This document shows, piece by piece, positions 6,430 through 14,438 of a DNA stretch of 48,125 nt. The position numbers were made by a program, and so were the translations under genes. Below the pieces are notes generated by a model that had not been told where the DNA came from, made no database searches, and saw only the letters and a program-made list of their open reading frames with translations. The DNA comes from an uncultured Prevotellaceae bacterium (lineage in GTDB: Bacteria > Bacteroidota > Bacteroidia > Bacteroidales > Bacteroidaceae). The stretch spans positions 1-48,125 of the forward strand of contig CADAKX010000036.1 in assembly GCA_902788605.1 (NCBI GenBank), given 5' to 3'. How positions within the stretch are numbered: position 1 is the first letter of the stretch; each line of letters starts with the position of its first letter.

Positions 6430-9264
6430 TTATTTCGATTGGGGCTTCGCGTTGAACTTATAGGCCACAGACAGCATGAGGTAGCGCGGAATACAGTTGT
6501 TCCAGGTCTCGGTGCGACCCTGGGCGTTGATGCTGTACTGCTTGTTGGACAACCGATGCAGCAGATCGAAGGCGGTGAACTTCAGCGTGAGTTTCTCTTT
6601 GAAGAACGAGCGCGCCAACTCGGCATTCCACACCAGGTCGTCGGTGTTCATCATCTCGCTCTGATAGCCGCGGCGACTGTACATGCGCAGGTCGGTGGCG
6701 ACGCTGAGTTCGAGCCAGGGAATGGTGTAGCGCATCAGTCCGCCGTAGTTATAGTCGAAGGCCGAGATGCTTTCGAAGTTCTGGCGATGACTGGTGGAAC
6801 GGCGCCAGCTGACATCACCGCTGATGCCAATGGTGAGCTTCTCCTTCTGATACTCTACGCCCAGGTGCTCGTTGATGGTCCAGTTGTGCACGGTGCTCCG
6901 GCCGAAGGTGATATCCTCGAACGGCACCGTTTGCTCGTAGGCCATCTCAAAGTCCACCGAGTGAGTGTAGTTGGCACTGGCGCGCTGCTCCAGGGTGAAG
7001 TGCTTGGCACTGTCGATGGGCTGTTCGTAGTTGGTGCTCAGGTTCCAGTTCCAGTTGCCATTGATATTGTCCTGCATATAGGTCGAGGCGCCCGTCGCAG
7101 AATTATAGGCGATGCGCGTACCAATGGAGTTCTGGGTGATCGAGGCATTGGTGTTGATGTTGAGGAAATGGCGCGTGGAGTCGTTGCTGAAGCGGAAGCC
7201 GATGCCGAAGTTATGGGTGCGCGTGAACTTCAGGTCGGGGTTGTTGATGGTGGTGACCAACGGATTGGAGGTGTCGCCAACAGGCATGAGGTCGGCCAGC
7301 GAGGGGCGGGTCAGGTTCATGCTGTAGTTCAGCGAGTTGAGTCCGTTTTTCTTACCCCAGCGCGACCAGTTGATGGAGGGCGTGAATTCCACATAGCTAC
7401 GACGGGCTATGGTGTCGAGCGTGGTGAAGTCGTTGTAGTTCAGTCGTTCGTGGGTGCTCGTGATAGGCAGCCTGACGCTGAAATATTCGTTGTCGGTAGA
7501 GTGGGCGATATCAAACGAGGCGCGCACCTTGCGTGTCAGCAGTTGCTGCTCATCGACATTATCCATATCCATGACGCTCATCAGCAGCTGGTTAGTGGAA
7601 GGCAGCCATTCGGTCTCGTGCTTGTCTTCCTTGAGGCGATCGAGGCGATAACGCAGGTTGTTGCTGTTGTCGAAGTCCTGAGAGTAAGAGGCCGTGGCGC
7701 TGATGAACCAGCGGTTGAGCAGCTGGAGGGTGTAGCCGAATTCTGCCTCGTAGTTGTAACTGTCGCTGTGGGTGTCGGCATAGTTATGGCGCAACTCGGT
7801 GCTGTCGGCCTGGGCGTAGAACGTGCGGTTGATGTCCCAGCTCTCGCTAGGGGTGGTGCGACCATAGGCACCACTGAATCCGAATGAGAGATAGTCGCCC
7901 CACGCAAACTTGTGATACATGCCGATGCTGGCGCCGAGGGTCAGGTTGCGGCTGCGGTTGATGGCATCGTTGACGGTGCGGTTGATGAGGGCCTCGCGGT
8001 AGGTGGAGTCCTGACGGCCGCTGGTGTTTTCGCCCCTGCTATAGGCGCCATAGAGATAGCCGTAAATGGTGAAGGGCTTCTTCATCTGGAAATAGTTGTT
8101 GGCATTGAAGCGGAAGTTCTTGCTACGGCTCCATGATTCGTTGCCACCCATGATGTTGCCACCAGAGGCGAAACGCTCGCTGCTGGTGCGACTCATGTTG
8201 TCGGCATCGTTCCAGTCGAAGGTGACGTCGAGGTTGTCTTCCCAGTTCTTGTCGGCATCTTCGGTCTCGACATGCAGGCCTGTCTGTTTCGACGACAGCA
8301 AACCCTGAGGCATGTTGCTGGGGCTCCACTGACCCTCGCCACCAGGACGGCGGCTCTCGTTGATATTGTTGGTATTGCCAAAGACGCTGACGCGCGAATG
8401 GTCGTCGTAATAGAGGCCGAACAAACGGGCCAGATAACGATTGTCGGTACCCAGACCGCCCTCGATATTACCCATGATGCCGCGGTTGTATTCGCGTTTC
8501 AGCTGTACGTCCATCACGTAGTCTTTTTTCTCCACGTCGTGGCCAATGAGTTCGCTCTGCTTGGTGCTCTTGTCGAAGACCTTCAGCTCCTTGACGGTGT
8601 AGTAGGGCAGGTTGTCGAGCATCACCTTGTTCTGGCCCTTGAAGAAGTCCTTGCCGTTGAGGGTCAGGTAGTCAACCTTCTTACCGTTGATATAGATGTC
8701 ACCATTGTCCTTCAGCTCGGCACCAGGCATCTGACGGATAAGTCCGTCGAGCATTGAGCCCTCGGGCAGGTTGAAGGCCGAGGCATTATAGACGAGGGTA
8801 TCGCCACGATAGGTGAGTTTTACTTTTGTGCCGGTGACCACCACGCCATTGAGGCCCACCTCTTTATAGACATCGTCCTCGCTGCGCTGCTTCTTCTTCA
8901 TGAGGATACGCGGCACCTCGAACCACGAGTTGCGGGCAATGTGGCGCAGGTTGTAGTTCAGATAGGTGGTCTCATAACCCTCGGCAGTGGCTTTGAGGAT
9001 GAAGTCGTCGTTCTTGGCGGGCACCTTGAACTCATAGTACGATGAAGTGCCCCATGTCCAGCAGGTCATGGAGTCGACAAAGGTGGAGTCCTTCCTCATC
9101 AGCGTGATGAGGGCTTTAACTTTGGCCTTGGTAAACGAGTCGTAGACCTCGCCGGTGAGTTCTACCTTTCTTTCTTTTTTCTTCTTGGTTTGCAGAGAGT
9201 CGGCCTGCGCACATAGTGCTGTCGCTATCATTAGTGACAGCATCATGATGACTGTTCTTTTCAT
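6430..9264 (-). CDS. TonB-receptor-like outer membrane beta-barrel protein
   Basis: A 944-residue protein with a signal peptide (MKRTVIMMLSLMIATALCAQ). A carboxypeptidase-regulatory-like beta-sandwich follows (about 33-120: KVELTGEVYDSFTKAKVKA). Then comes a plug-like region (about 135-250) with GVVVTGTKVKLTYRGDTLVY, MLDGLIRQMPGAEL and INGKKVDYLTLNGKDFF, and a long C-terminal barrel rich in alternating aromatic strands, ending YLMLSVAYKFN. This matches the Bacteroidota outer membrane beta-barrel family (OMP_b-brl_3-like). No SusD partner is adjacent, so a SusC-type nutrient system is not supported and the substrate is unknown. It is the last gene of a five-gene minus-strand block, 25 bp after serB. 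Confidence 0.8.
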   Translation of the reverse strand: MKRTVIMMLSLMIATALCAQADSLQTKKKKERKVELTGEVYDSFTKAKVKALITLMRKDSTFVDSMTCWTWGTSSYYEFKVPAKNDDFILKATAEGYETTYLNYNLRHIARNSWFEVPRILMKKKQRSEDDVYKEVGLNGVVVTGTKVKLTYRGDTLVYNASAFNLPEGSMLDGLIRQMPGAELKDNGDIYINGKKVDYLTLNGKDFFKGQNKVMLDNLPYYTVKELKVFDKSTKQSELIGHDVEKKDYVMDVQLKREYNRGIMGNIEGGLGTDNRYLARLFGLYYDDHSRVSVFGNTNNINESRRPGGEGQWSPSNMPQGLLSSKQTGLHVETEDADKNWEDNLDVTFDWNDADNMSRTSSERFASGGNIMGGNESWSRSKNFRFNANNYFQMKKPFTIYGYLYGAYSRGENTSGRQDSTYREALINRTVNDAINRSRNLTLGASIGMYHKFAWGDYLSFGFSGAYGRTTPSESWDINRTFYAQADSTELRHNYADTHSDSYNYEAEFGYTLQLLNRWFISATASYSQDFDNSNNLRYRLDRLKEDKHETEWLPSTNQLLMSVMDMDNVDEQQLLTRKVRASFDIAHSTDNEYFSVRLPITSTHERLNYNDFTTLDTIARRSYVEFTPSINWSRWGKKNGLNSLNYSMNLTRPSLADLMPVGDTSNPLVTTINNPDLKFTRTHNFGIGFRFSNDSTRHFLNINTNASITQNSIGTRIAYNSATGASTYMQDNINGNWNWNLSTNYEQPIDSAKHFTLEQRASANYTHSVDFEMAYEQTVPFEDITFGRSTVHNWTINEHLGVEYQKEKLTIGISGDVSWRRSTSHRQNFESISAFDYNYGGLMRYTIPWLELSVATDLRMYSRRGYQSEMMNTDDLVWNAELARSFFKEKLTLKFTAFDLLHRLSNKQYSINAQGRTETWNNCIPRYLMLSVAYKFNAKPQSK

Positions 9265-9289
9265 TCTTAATTATATGGTCTTGGTTTTC

Positions 9290-10522
9290 TTAGAGTTTGC
9301 CTTGCTCGCCCAGGTAAGAGTCTTTGAAGCCGAGGAAATAAAGCACACCGTCGAGGCCGATGGTGTTGATGCTCTGCTTGGCATTGGCCACCACACGAGG
9401 CTTGGCATGGAAAGCGATACCCAGGCCAGCCTCAGAGATCATCGGCAGGTCGTTGGCACCATCGCCCACGGCAATGGTCTGAGCCAGGTTCACCTTCTCG
9501 ACCTGGGCAATGAGCTTGAGGAGCTCGGCCTTGCGATGGCCGTCCACAATCTCGCCCACGTAGTTGCCGGTGAGCTTGCCGTTCTCATCGACCTCCAACT
9601 CGTTGGCATAGACGTAGTCGATACCGTATTTGCGCTGCAGGTGTTCGCCGAAATAGGTAAATCCACCGCTGAGGATGGCAATCTTATAGCCACAGCGCTT
9701 GAGGATGGTCATCAGACGGTCGACACCCTCGGTGATGGGCAGATGCTCGGCAATGTCTTGCATCACGCTGACGTCGAGGCCCTTGAGTAACTTTACGCGG
9801 CGGGTAAAGCTCTCCTTGAAGTCAATCTCGCCACGCATGGCACTCTCGGTGATGGCGCGCACCTCGGCACCTACGCCAGCACGCTCGGCCAACTCGTCGA
9901 TACACTCGGTCTGGATAAGGGTCGAGTCCATATCGAAACAGATAAGGCGGCGCATGCGGCGGAACATATCGTCGCGCTGGAATGAGAAGTCTATCTCCAT
10001 CTCGGCTGACAGCTTGAGGAACTTCGACTGCATCTCGTGGCGGTCGGAAGGCTCGCCGCGCAGAGAGAACTCGATGCAGGCACGGGTGTGCTTGGCGGGG
10101 TTCTTAATGCTCTTGCGACCTGTGAGGCGGATGATGGAGTCAATATTAAGGCCCTGGTCGGCAATGATGCGGGTGGCGGCCTCAATCTGTTTGGCCTCCA
10201 ACTGACGACCCATCACCATGAGGATATAGCGGTTCTTGCCCTGATGGCCCACCCAATCTTCATACTCATCGTCGGAGATGGGGGCGAAGCCTATCTGTAC
10301 ACCAAGTTCGGTGGCCTTGAACAGCAGTTCCTTCATCACCTGACCGGAGTGGGCTTCTTCCATGCGGATGAGGATACCCAATGACAGGGTGGCGTGGATG
10401 TCGGCCTGACCGATGTCCAGGATCTGTGCGTCGTATTTTGCCAGTATGCTCATCACCGAGGCTGTCAGTCCGGGACGGTCCTGACCTGTGATGCGTACCA
10501 ATATTTGTTCTTCTTTCTTCAT
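9290..10522 (-). CDS. serB: Phosphoserine phosphatase with N-terminal ACT domains
   Basis: 410 residues. The N-terminal half (about 1-175) holds two ACT-like regions, beginning ILVRITGQDRPGLTASVMSI and including RYILMVMGRQ. The C-terminal half is a HAD phosphatase with motif I CFDMDSTLIQTECIDELA (nucleophile Asp in DMDST), a Ser/Gly-rich motif II (AILSGGFTYF) and motif IV VGDGANDLPMI. It dephosphorylates O-phosphoserine in the last step of serine synthesis; the ACT region may bind an amino acid for feedback control (family knowledge). The start is ATG 10522. It lies 52 bp downstream of the yjjG-like gene and 25 bp upstream of the outer membrane protein gene, so cotranscription is plausible. 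Confidence 0.92.
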   Translation of the reverse strand: MKKEEQILVRITGQDRPGLTASVMSILAKYDAQILDIGQADIHATLSLGILIRMEEAHSGQVMKELLFKATELGVQIGFAPISDDEYEDWVGHQGKNRYILMVMGRQLEAKQIEAATRIIADQGLNIDSIIRLTGRKSIKNPAKHTRACIEFSLRGEPSDRHEMQSKFLKLSAEMEIDFSFQRDDMFRRMRRLICFDMDSTLIQTECIDELAERAGVGAEVRAITESAMRGEIDFKESFTRRVKLLKGLDVSVMQDIAEHLPITEGVDRLMTILKRCGYKIAILSGGFTYFGEHLQRKYGIDYVYANELEVDENGKLTGNYVGEIVDGHRKAELLKLIAQVEKVNLAQTIAVGDGANDLPMISEAGLGIAFHAKPRVVANAKQSINTIGLDGVLYFLGFKDSYLGEQGKL

Positions 10523-10574
10523 ATATCAAGCATTTTTCGGTTTTACAATATGTTCATCATTACTTTGCGTGTCA

Positions 10575-11333
10575 TTACAATATATTCATGATCTCCTTGA
10601 GCGACGTGACTTCATGAGTTACGGGTTCTGTGGCGGGATACTCGGGCCAGCGGTTGAAGAAGATGGTGTCGAGGCCAGCGTTCTTGGCACCAAGGATGTC
10701 GGTCTGGAAGTTGTCGCCAATCATGATGGTGGTCTCCTTCTGGGCACCCGACTGCTTCAGGGCGTAGTCGAAGAACAGGGGCGATGGCTTATTGACGCCG
10801 GCATCCTCACTCAGGATAACGGTGTCGAAGTGGTCCTGCAGACCGCAGCTCCTCAACTTCTTGTATTGTACCTCGTGGAAACCGTTGCTGGTCATGTGGA
10901 GTCGGTAGCCTTTCTGCTTCAGGTAGTCCATCAATTCGTGGGCGCCATCGATGACGCCTGGCTTCGTGGCACAATAGTCCAGAAAGACATCGCTCACCTG
11001 GAGACAATAGTCACGGAAAGCGTCGGAAATAGGATGTTCACCTTCGGGATATTCTGTTATACCTTCTTCACTTTTGGCTCTTAACGTTTCACTCACACAG
11101 AGGGGATGGCGGAAGCGCTCCACGATGAGGTAGTCGCGCGTAATCTCGCCCTTGGAATAGCGTCCCCACAGGTCGATGTTGGTCTTCCAATAGTCGTCAT
11201 AAAAGACCTCGGGGTCGTCGAAGTATTGGCCCAGTTGGAAGTGCTCAAACGTCTCGGCAAGCGCTATCACGGCATTGCCGTGGGTGTCATAAAGTGTGTC
11301 GTCGAAATCTAAAAATATATCTGTATAGTTCAC
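10575..11333 (-). CDS. yjjG: YjjG-family HAD nucleotidase
   Basis: HAD hydrolase of subfamily IA. Motif I is [14 protein letters not shown] at the very N-terminus, motif II is [14 protein letters not shown], motif III is the Lys in [12 protein letters not shown] and motif IV is [16 protein letters not shown]. These fit the YjjG/YfnB non-canonical pyrimidine nucleotidase group, which hydrolyses dUMP and damaged pyrimidine nucleotides (family knowledge); the in vivo substrate is uncertain. No ATG is available. GTG 11333 gives [13 protein letters not shown], and TTG 11342 adds three residues. The start region overlaps a heptamer array and is 7-16 bp from the aldo/keto reductase stop, so translation is probably coupled. 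Confidence 0.82.
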   Translation of the reverse strand: MNYTDIFLDFDDTLYDTHGNAVIALAETFEHFQLGQYFDDPEVFYDDYWKTNIDLWGRYSKGEITRDYLIVERFRHPLCVSETLRAKSEEGITEYPEGEHPISDAFRDYCLQVSDVFLDYCATKPGVIDGAHELMDYLKQKGYRLHMTSNGFHEVQYKKLRSCGLQDHFDTVILSEDAGVNKPSPLFFDYALKQSGAQKETTIMIGDNFQTDILGAKNAGLDTIFFNRWPEYPATEPVTHEVTSLKEIMNIL

Positions 11334-11358
11334 AATTATCAATTCTCAATTATTCATT
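11331..11358. repeat. Heptamer array, four 7-bp units
   Basis: CACAATT, ATCAATT, CTCAATT and ATTCATT in register. The array contains the aldo/keto reductase stop codon (11350-11352) and the probable start of the yjjG-like gene. Confidence 0.65.
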
Positions 11359-12714
11359 GTCTCGCTTAAGTTGTTCCATCAGGTCGGCAATCTTCTTCAG
11401 CTCCTGTGGAATGCGTATCTTCTGCGGACATGTCTTCACCTCGATGCAGTGGTTGCACATGATGCAATGATCGGGCTGACGGTCCTTGGGGATGGCGCGG
11501 TCAAGGCTGATGAGGTAGTTGCGACGGTTCTTGCGATAGTTCTCGTCGCCCTGGTCCTCGGGCAGCTTCTTCTCAACCACCCATTTGTTGTAGTGCACAA
11601 AGATGCTGGGGATGTCGATGCCATAGGGGCACGGCATACAGTACTGGCAGTTGTTGCATGGGATGGTACCCATCTCCATCATCTGCTGGGCTATCTCGGT
11701 GTCGAGGAAACGCTGTTCTTCTTCGGTTAGGGGCACCAAGGGGCAATAGGAGATGAGGTTGTCCTTGAGGTGCTCCATGAAGGTCATGCCGCTCAGAACA
11801 GTGAGCACACCCTCGGGAGTGCCGGCATAGCGGAAGGCCCATGAGGCGATGCTCTTCTGGGGGTCGCGCTGCTTCAACTCGTTGATGGCATACTGGGGCA
11901 GGTCTTTCATCAGACGGCCGCCAAGCAGGGGTTCCATGATAACAGCGGGGATGCCGCGCTTCTGGAGTTCGGCATAGAGATATGAGGCATCGACATTGAA
12001 GCTGTTGATCTCGTTGGCGTAGTTCCAATCCAGGTAGTTCAACTCGATCTGTACGAAGTCCCAGTGGTACTGGTCGACCATGGCCAGAACTTCGTCAAAC
12101 ACCTCTTTCTGTCCGTGGAAAGAAAAGCCCAGGTTGCGAATCTTACCTGCCTCGCGCTCGGATAGAAGAAAGTCCAGCATGCCGTTGTCCACATAGCGCT
12201 TGCGGAACTCCTCCATGCTGCCACCAATGGCGTGGAGCAGGTAGTAGTCGATATAGTCGACCTGCAACTCCTTGAACGAGTTCTGATACATCTGCATGGA
12301 ACCCTCGCGAGAGGCGTCGCCGAAGTTGGACAACTTGGTGGCTACAAGGTATTCCTCGCGCTTGTGGCGACTCAGGGCGATACCTGTGCAACGCTCAGAG
12401 AGACCGCGACAATAGACGGGAGATGTGTCGAAATAGTTGACGCCGTGCTCCAGGGCGTAGTCTGTCTGACGGTTGATCATCTCTTGGTCAAACTCTTCAG
12501 AATCAGGAAGTTGTGGCAGACGCATCATACCATAACCCAGAATCGACACCTTGTCGTTGTTCTTGGGGTTGGTCCTGTAGGTCATCTGGCCCACAGGGGG
12601 CTCGCCAATAGCATTGCTCTCGTCACTCTTCTTGCCGGCGCAGGCCGCTACTGCAGCTGCAGAGCCTAAACCCATGTATTTCAGGAAATCTCGGCGGGAT
12701 ATATCTTTTTTCAT
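11350..12714 (-). CDS. Tat-exported aldo/keto reductase with C-terminal 4Fe-4S domain
   Basis: The start is ATG 12714 (454 residues; a TTG 9 bp upstream is disfavoured). The N-terminus has a canonical twin-arginine motif, SRRDFLKYMG, a short hydrophobic stretch and a lipobox-like VAAC, so an exported lipoprotein is likely. The middle is an aldo/keto reductase barrel: YGMMRLP, DTSPVYCRGLSE with the catalytic Asp and Tyr, YLVATKLSNFG with Lys, and a DYYLLHAIGG stretch. The C-terminus carries two cysteine clusters, CNNCQYCMPCPYGI and CIMCNHCIEVKTCP, typical of the ferredoxin-type tail of this reductase group. Substrate unknown. It lies directly downstream of the NapH/NapG-like gene, a possible electron donor or acceptor, and tatA-tatC are about 3.3 kb away. 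Confidence 0.82.
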   Translation of the reverse strand: MKKDISRRDFLKYMGLGSAAAVAACAGKKSDESNAIGEPPVGQMTYRTNPKNNDKVSILGYGMMRLPQLPDSEEFDQEMINRQTDYALEHGVNYFDTSPVYCRGLSERCTGIALSRHKREEYLVATKLSNFGDASREGSMQMYQNSFKELQVDYIDYYLLHAIGGSMEEFRKRYVDNGMLDFLLSEREAGKIRNLGFSFHGQKEVFDEVLAMVDQYHWDFVQIELNYLDWNYANEINSFNVDASYLYAELQKRGIPAVIMEPLLGGRLMKDLPQYAINELKQRDPQKSIASWAFRYAGTPEGVLTVLSGMTFMEHLKDNLISYCPLVPLTEEEQRFLDTEIAQQMMEMGTIPCNNCQYCMPCPYGIDIPSIFVHYNKWVVEKKLPEDQGDENYRKNRRNYLISLDRAIPKDRQPDHCIMCNHCIEVKTCPQKIRIPQELKKIADLMEQLKRDNE

Positions 12715-12717
12715 AAT

Positions 12718-12759
12718 CGTCAATTCTTAATTATGCATTATGCATTCTTAATGATGCAT
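12718..12759. repeat. Heptamer array, six 7-bp units
   Basis: On the plus strand: CGTCAAT, TCTTAAT, TATGCAT, TATGCAT, TCTTAAT, GATGCAT, in register. It fills the spacer between the NapH/NapG-like gene and the aldo/keto reductase and touches the upstream stop codon (12759-12761). Confidence 0.75.
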
Positions 12760-14252
12760 TAGATCATCTTGTGCACCTCGTGTCCCTCCACGTGGATGGC
12801 CGACAACGGGCGTACAGGACACAGATGCTCGCAGGCACCGCAACCGATGCACATGGCCTCGTTAACTGCGGGAACAGAGGGCGAGAGGTCGTCGTCAGGG
12901 TCGCTGGGCACCATCTCGATGGCTCCGGCAGGACAGTGGCGGGCGCAGTTGCCGCACTCGGCCTCGCCCAGGGCCGAGATGCAGAAGTCGACAGCCACCA
13001 CGGCGTGACCAATCTGGATGCCTGACTTCTCCTCCTTGTCGATGAGTTTGATGGCACCAGCAGGACAGACCTCCGAACAGCGTGTGCACTCGGGACGGCA
13101 ATAGCCATTCTCGAACGACATCACGGGCTGCATCAGATTAGCGATATCCATGCTGGGGCGCAGCACTTCGTTAGGACATTTCGACACGCAGAGCTGACAG
13201 CCTGTGCAGTGTTGGGTCATATTTTTCAGCGAACGGGCGCCAGGAGGTACCACGGGCGTCTGGCGCTCGGGGGCCTTCTTCTCGATGATATCGGCCAGGC
13301 CACCATCCACATGCTTGGCTTCCTGAGCCAGGGCGGCAGTGGTCACCATCGCTGAGGCCAGCAGGAACGCACGCTTGCTGGGGTCGACGCTGGCTTGACT
13401 TGTCTCACTAGTTTCACTAGTCTTACTAGTTTGACTAGTTTTCCAAGAATATTTCAGCGCCCCAAACTTGCAACTCTCAATGCAGTCGCCACACACCACG
13501 CAACGGCTATAGTCCACCTGGTGGTTCTTGAAGTCGATGCAGGCGGCCTTGCAGTTCTTAGTACACAGCGAGCAGTTCTTGCATTTATTCTCATCGAAGT
13601 GAATCTTCAGCAGCGAGAAGCGCGAGATGAACGACAGCACCGTGCCCACAGGACAGATGGTGTTGCAATAGGTTCTGCCGTTGCGCCAAGCTAATACGGC
13701 CAGAACGACCAGCGTAATCAGGGCAATTGCGAAGACGGGCAGCGACTTCATCCACACATCGACGCCATAGAACGCATAGCTCTCGTAGTGCTCGGCAATC
13801 GATGCCAGCACATTGTTGCCCAGCATCCATAGGGGTTGCAACAGCATGGTGGCAATGCGACCGAAGGCGGAGTAGGGTGCCAGCAGCTCGATGATGGTGC
13901 CGATGCCTGCCAAACAGCCTGCTACGAAAAGGATGAGCATCGCATATCTCAGCCATTTCATCTCTTTAGAATAGGTGTATCGGTTCTTCTTGGCTTTCTT
14001 TCCCAGCCATCCAAAGAGGTCCTGCATCACACCCAGCGGGCAGATGACAGAGCAATAGATGCGGCCAAAGATCAACGTGAGCACAGCGAGGCCCACGATA
14101 ACCACTGCGTTGACTGCCAAAACGGCCTCCAACGCCTGAACCTTCGCGAGCCAGCCCAGATAGTGGTGCAGCGTGCCCGTGAAGTCTAAAAACAGCAGCG
14201 TCAGTCCAATCATGAAAACGCTGCCCAGTGTCATTCTGATTTTCTTAAGCAT
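12759..14252 (-). CDS. NapH/NapG-like fused polyferredoxin membrane protein
   Basis: 497 residues. The N-terminal half (about 1-230) has four to five membrane segments and two CxxxCP motifs, GRIYCSVICPLGV and GRTYCNTICPVGT, as in NapH. Two cytoplasmic-type 4Fe-4S motifs follow (CKNCSLCTKNC and CVVCGDCIESC, about 236-272). After a Thr/Ser-rich linker comes KRAFLLASAMVTTAALAQ, which looks like the Tat-type signal of NapG. Four more 4Fe-4S motifs follow, including CTGCQLCVSKCP, CTRCSEVCPAG, CGNCARHCPAG and CIGCGACEHLCP. Known NapH and NapG are separate proteins passing electrons from quinol to the periplasm, so this looks like a fusion of both. No nap reductase is present. It has its own promoter and heads the five-gene block. 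Confidence 0.8.
   Translation of the reverse strand: MLKKIRMTLGSVFMIGLTLLFLDFTGTLHHYLGWLAKVQALEAVLAVNAVVIVGLAVLTLIFGRIYCSVICPLGVMQDLFGWLGKKAKKNRYTYSKEMKWLRYAMLILFVAGCLAGIGTIIELLAPYSAFGRIATMLLQPLWMLGNNVLASIAEHYESYAFYGVDVWMKSLPVFAIALITLVVLAVLAWRNGRTYCNTICPVGTVLSFISRFSLLKIHFDENKCKNCSLCTKNCKAACIDFKNHQVDYSRCVVCGDCIESCKFGALKYSWKTSQTSKTSETSETSQASVDPSKRAFLLASAMVTTAALAQEAKHVDGGLADIIEKKAPERQTPVVPPGARSLKNMTQHCTGCQLCVSKCPNEVLRPSMDIANLMQPVMSFENGYCRPECTRCSEVCPAGAIKLIDKEEKSGIQIGHAVVAVDFCISALGEAECGNCARHCPAGAIEMVPSDPDDDLSPSVPAVNEAMCIGCGACEHLCPVRPLSAIHVEGHEVHKMI
13397..13441 (-). repeat. Nonamer array (ACTAGTTTx), five units, within coding sequence
   Basis: Five 9-mers in register on the plus strand: GACTTGTCT, CACTAGTTT, CACTAGTCT, TACTAGTTT, GACTAGTTT. 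The period of 9 keeps the frame and encodes a TSQ/TSK/TSE repeat in the linker between the NapH-like and NapG-like halves. The same nonamer recurs at 47674-47709 between ilvD and ilvB. Confidence 0.8.
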
Positions 14253-14271
14253 AGTCTAAGAGTTGTGGCGA

Positions 14272-14302
14272 CAAAGGTAAGAAAAATAATCCAAATACCA
14301 AA
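14272..14302 (-). promoter_or_regulatory. Promoter of the NapH/NapG-like gene
   Basis: On the minus strand TTTG (14302-14299) and TACCTTTG (14279-14272) are separated by 19 bp. The ATG at 14252 follows 19 bp later. Confidence 0.65.
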
Positions 14303-14363
14303 AGAAAATGCTGTTCTTTTATATTAAAGTGGTGTTGATTAATTTTTTTCCACAATTATTTCA

Positions 14364-14390
14364 TTGATTCAGAAAAGTTTTATACCTTTG
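14364..14390 (+). promoter_or_regulatory. Promoter of the SLC13-family permease
   Basis: TACCTTTG (14383-14390) is a perfect -7 box. A TTG at 14364 gives only a 16-bp spacer, so the -33 assignment is weaker. The ATG follows at 14439. Confidence 0.55.
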
Positions 14391-14438
14391 CCATGTGTTT
14401 GGATTAGACATTTTTGAATAACCTCAATAAATAATACA

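Noticed and set aside
6439-7887. 482-codon open frame on the plus strand
   Set aside because: It is antisense to the outer membrane protein gene, with low-complexity Val/Gly/Glu-rich composition typical of a shadow frame in GC-rich third positions.
6430-9264. SusC-type nutrient receptor of a polysaccharide utilisation locus
   Set aside because: There is no SusD partner or glycan gene nearby, and the GH43 gene is 16 kb away in another transcription unit.
9155-9790. 211-codon plus-strand frame over the end of serB and the start of the outer membrane protein gene
   Set aside because: It is antisense to two well-supported genes and shows no domain signal.
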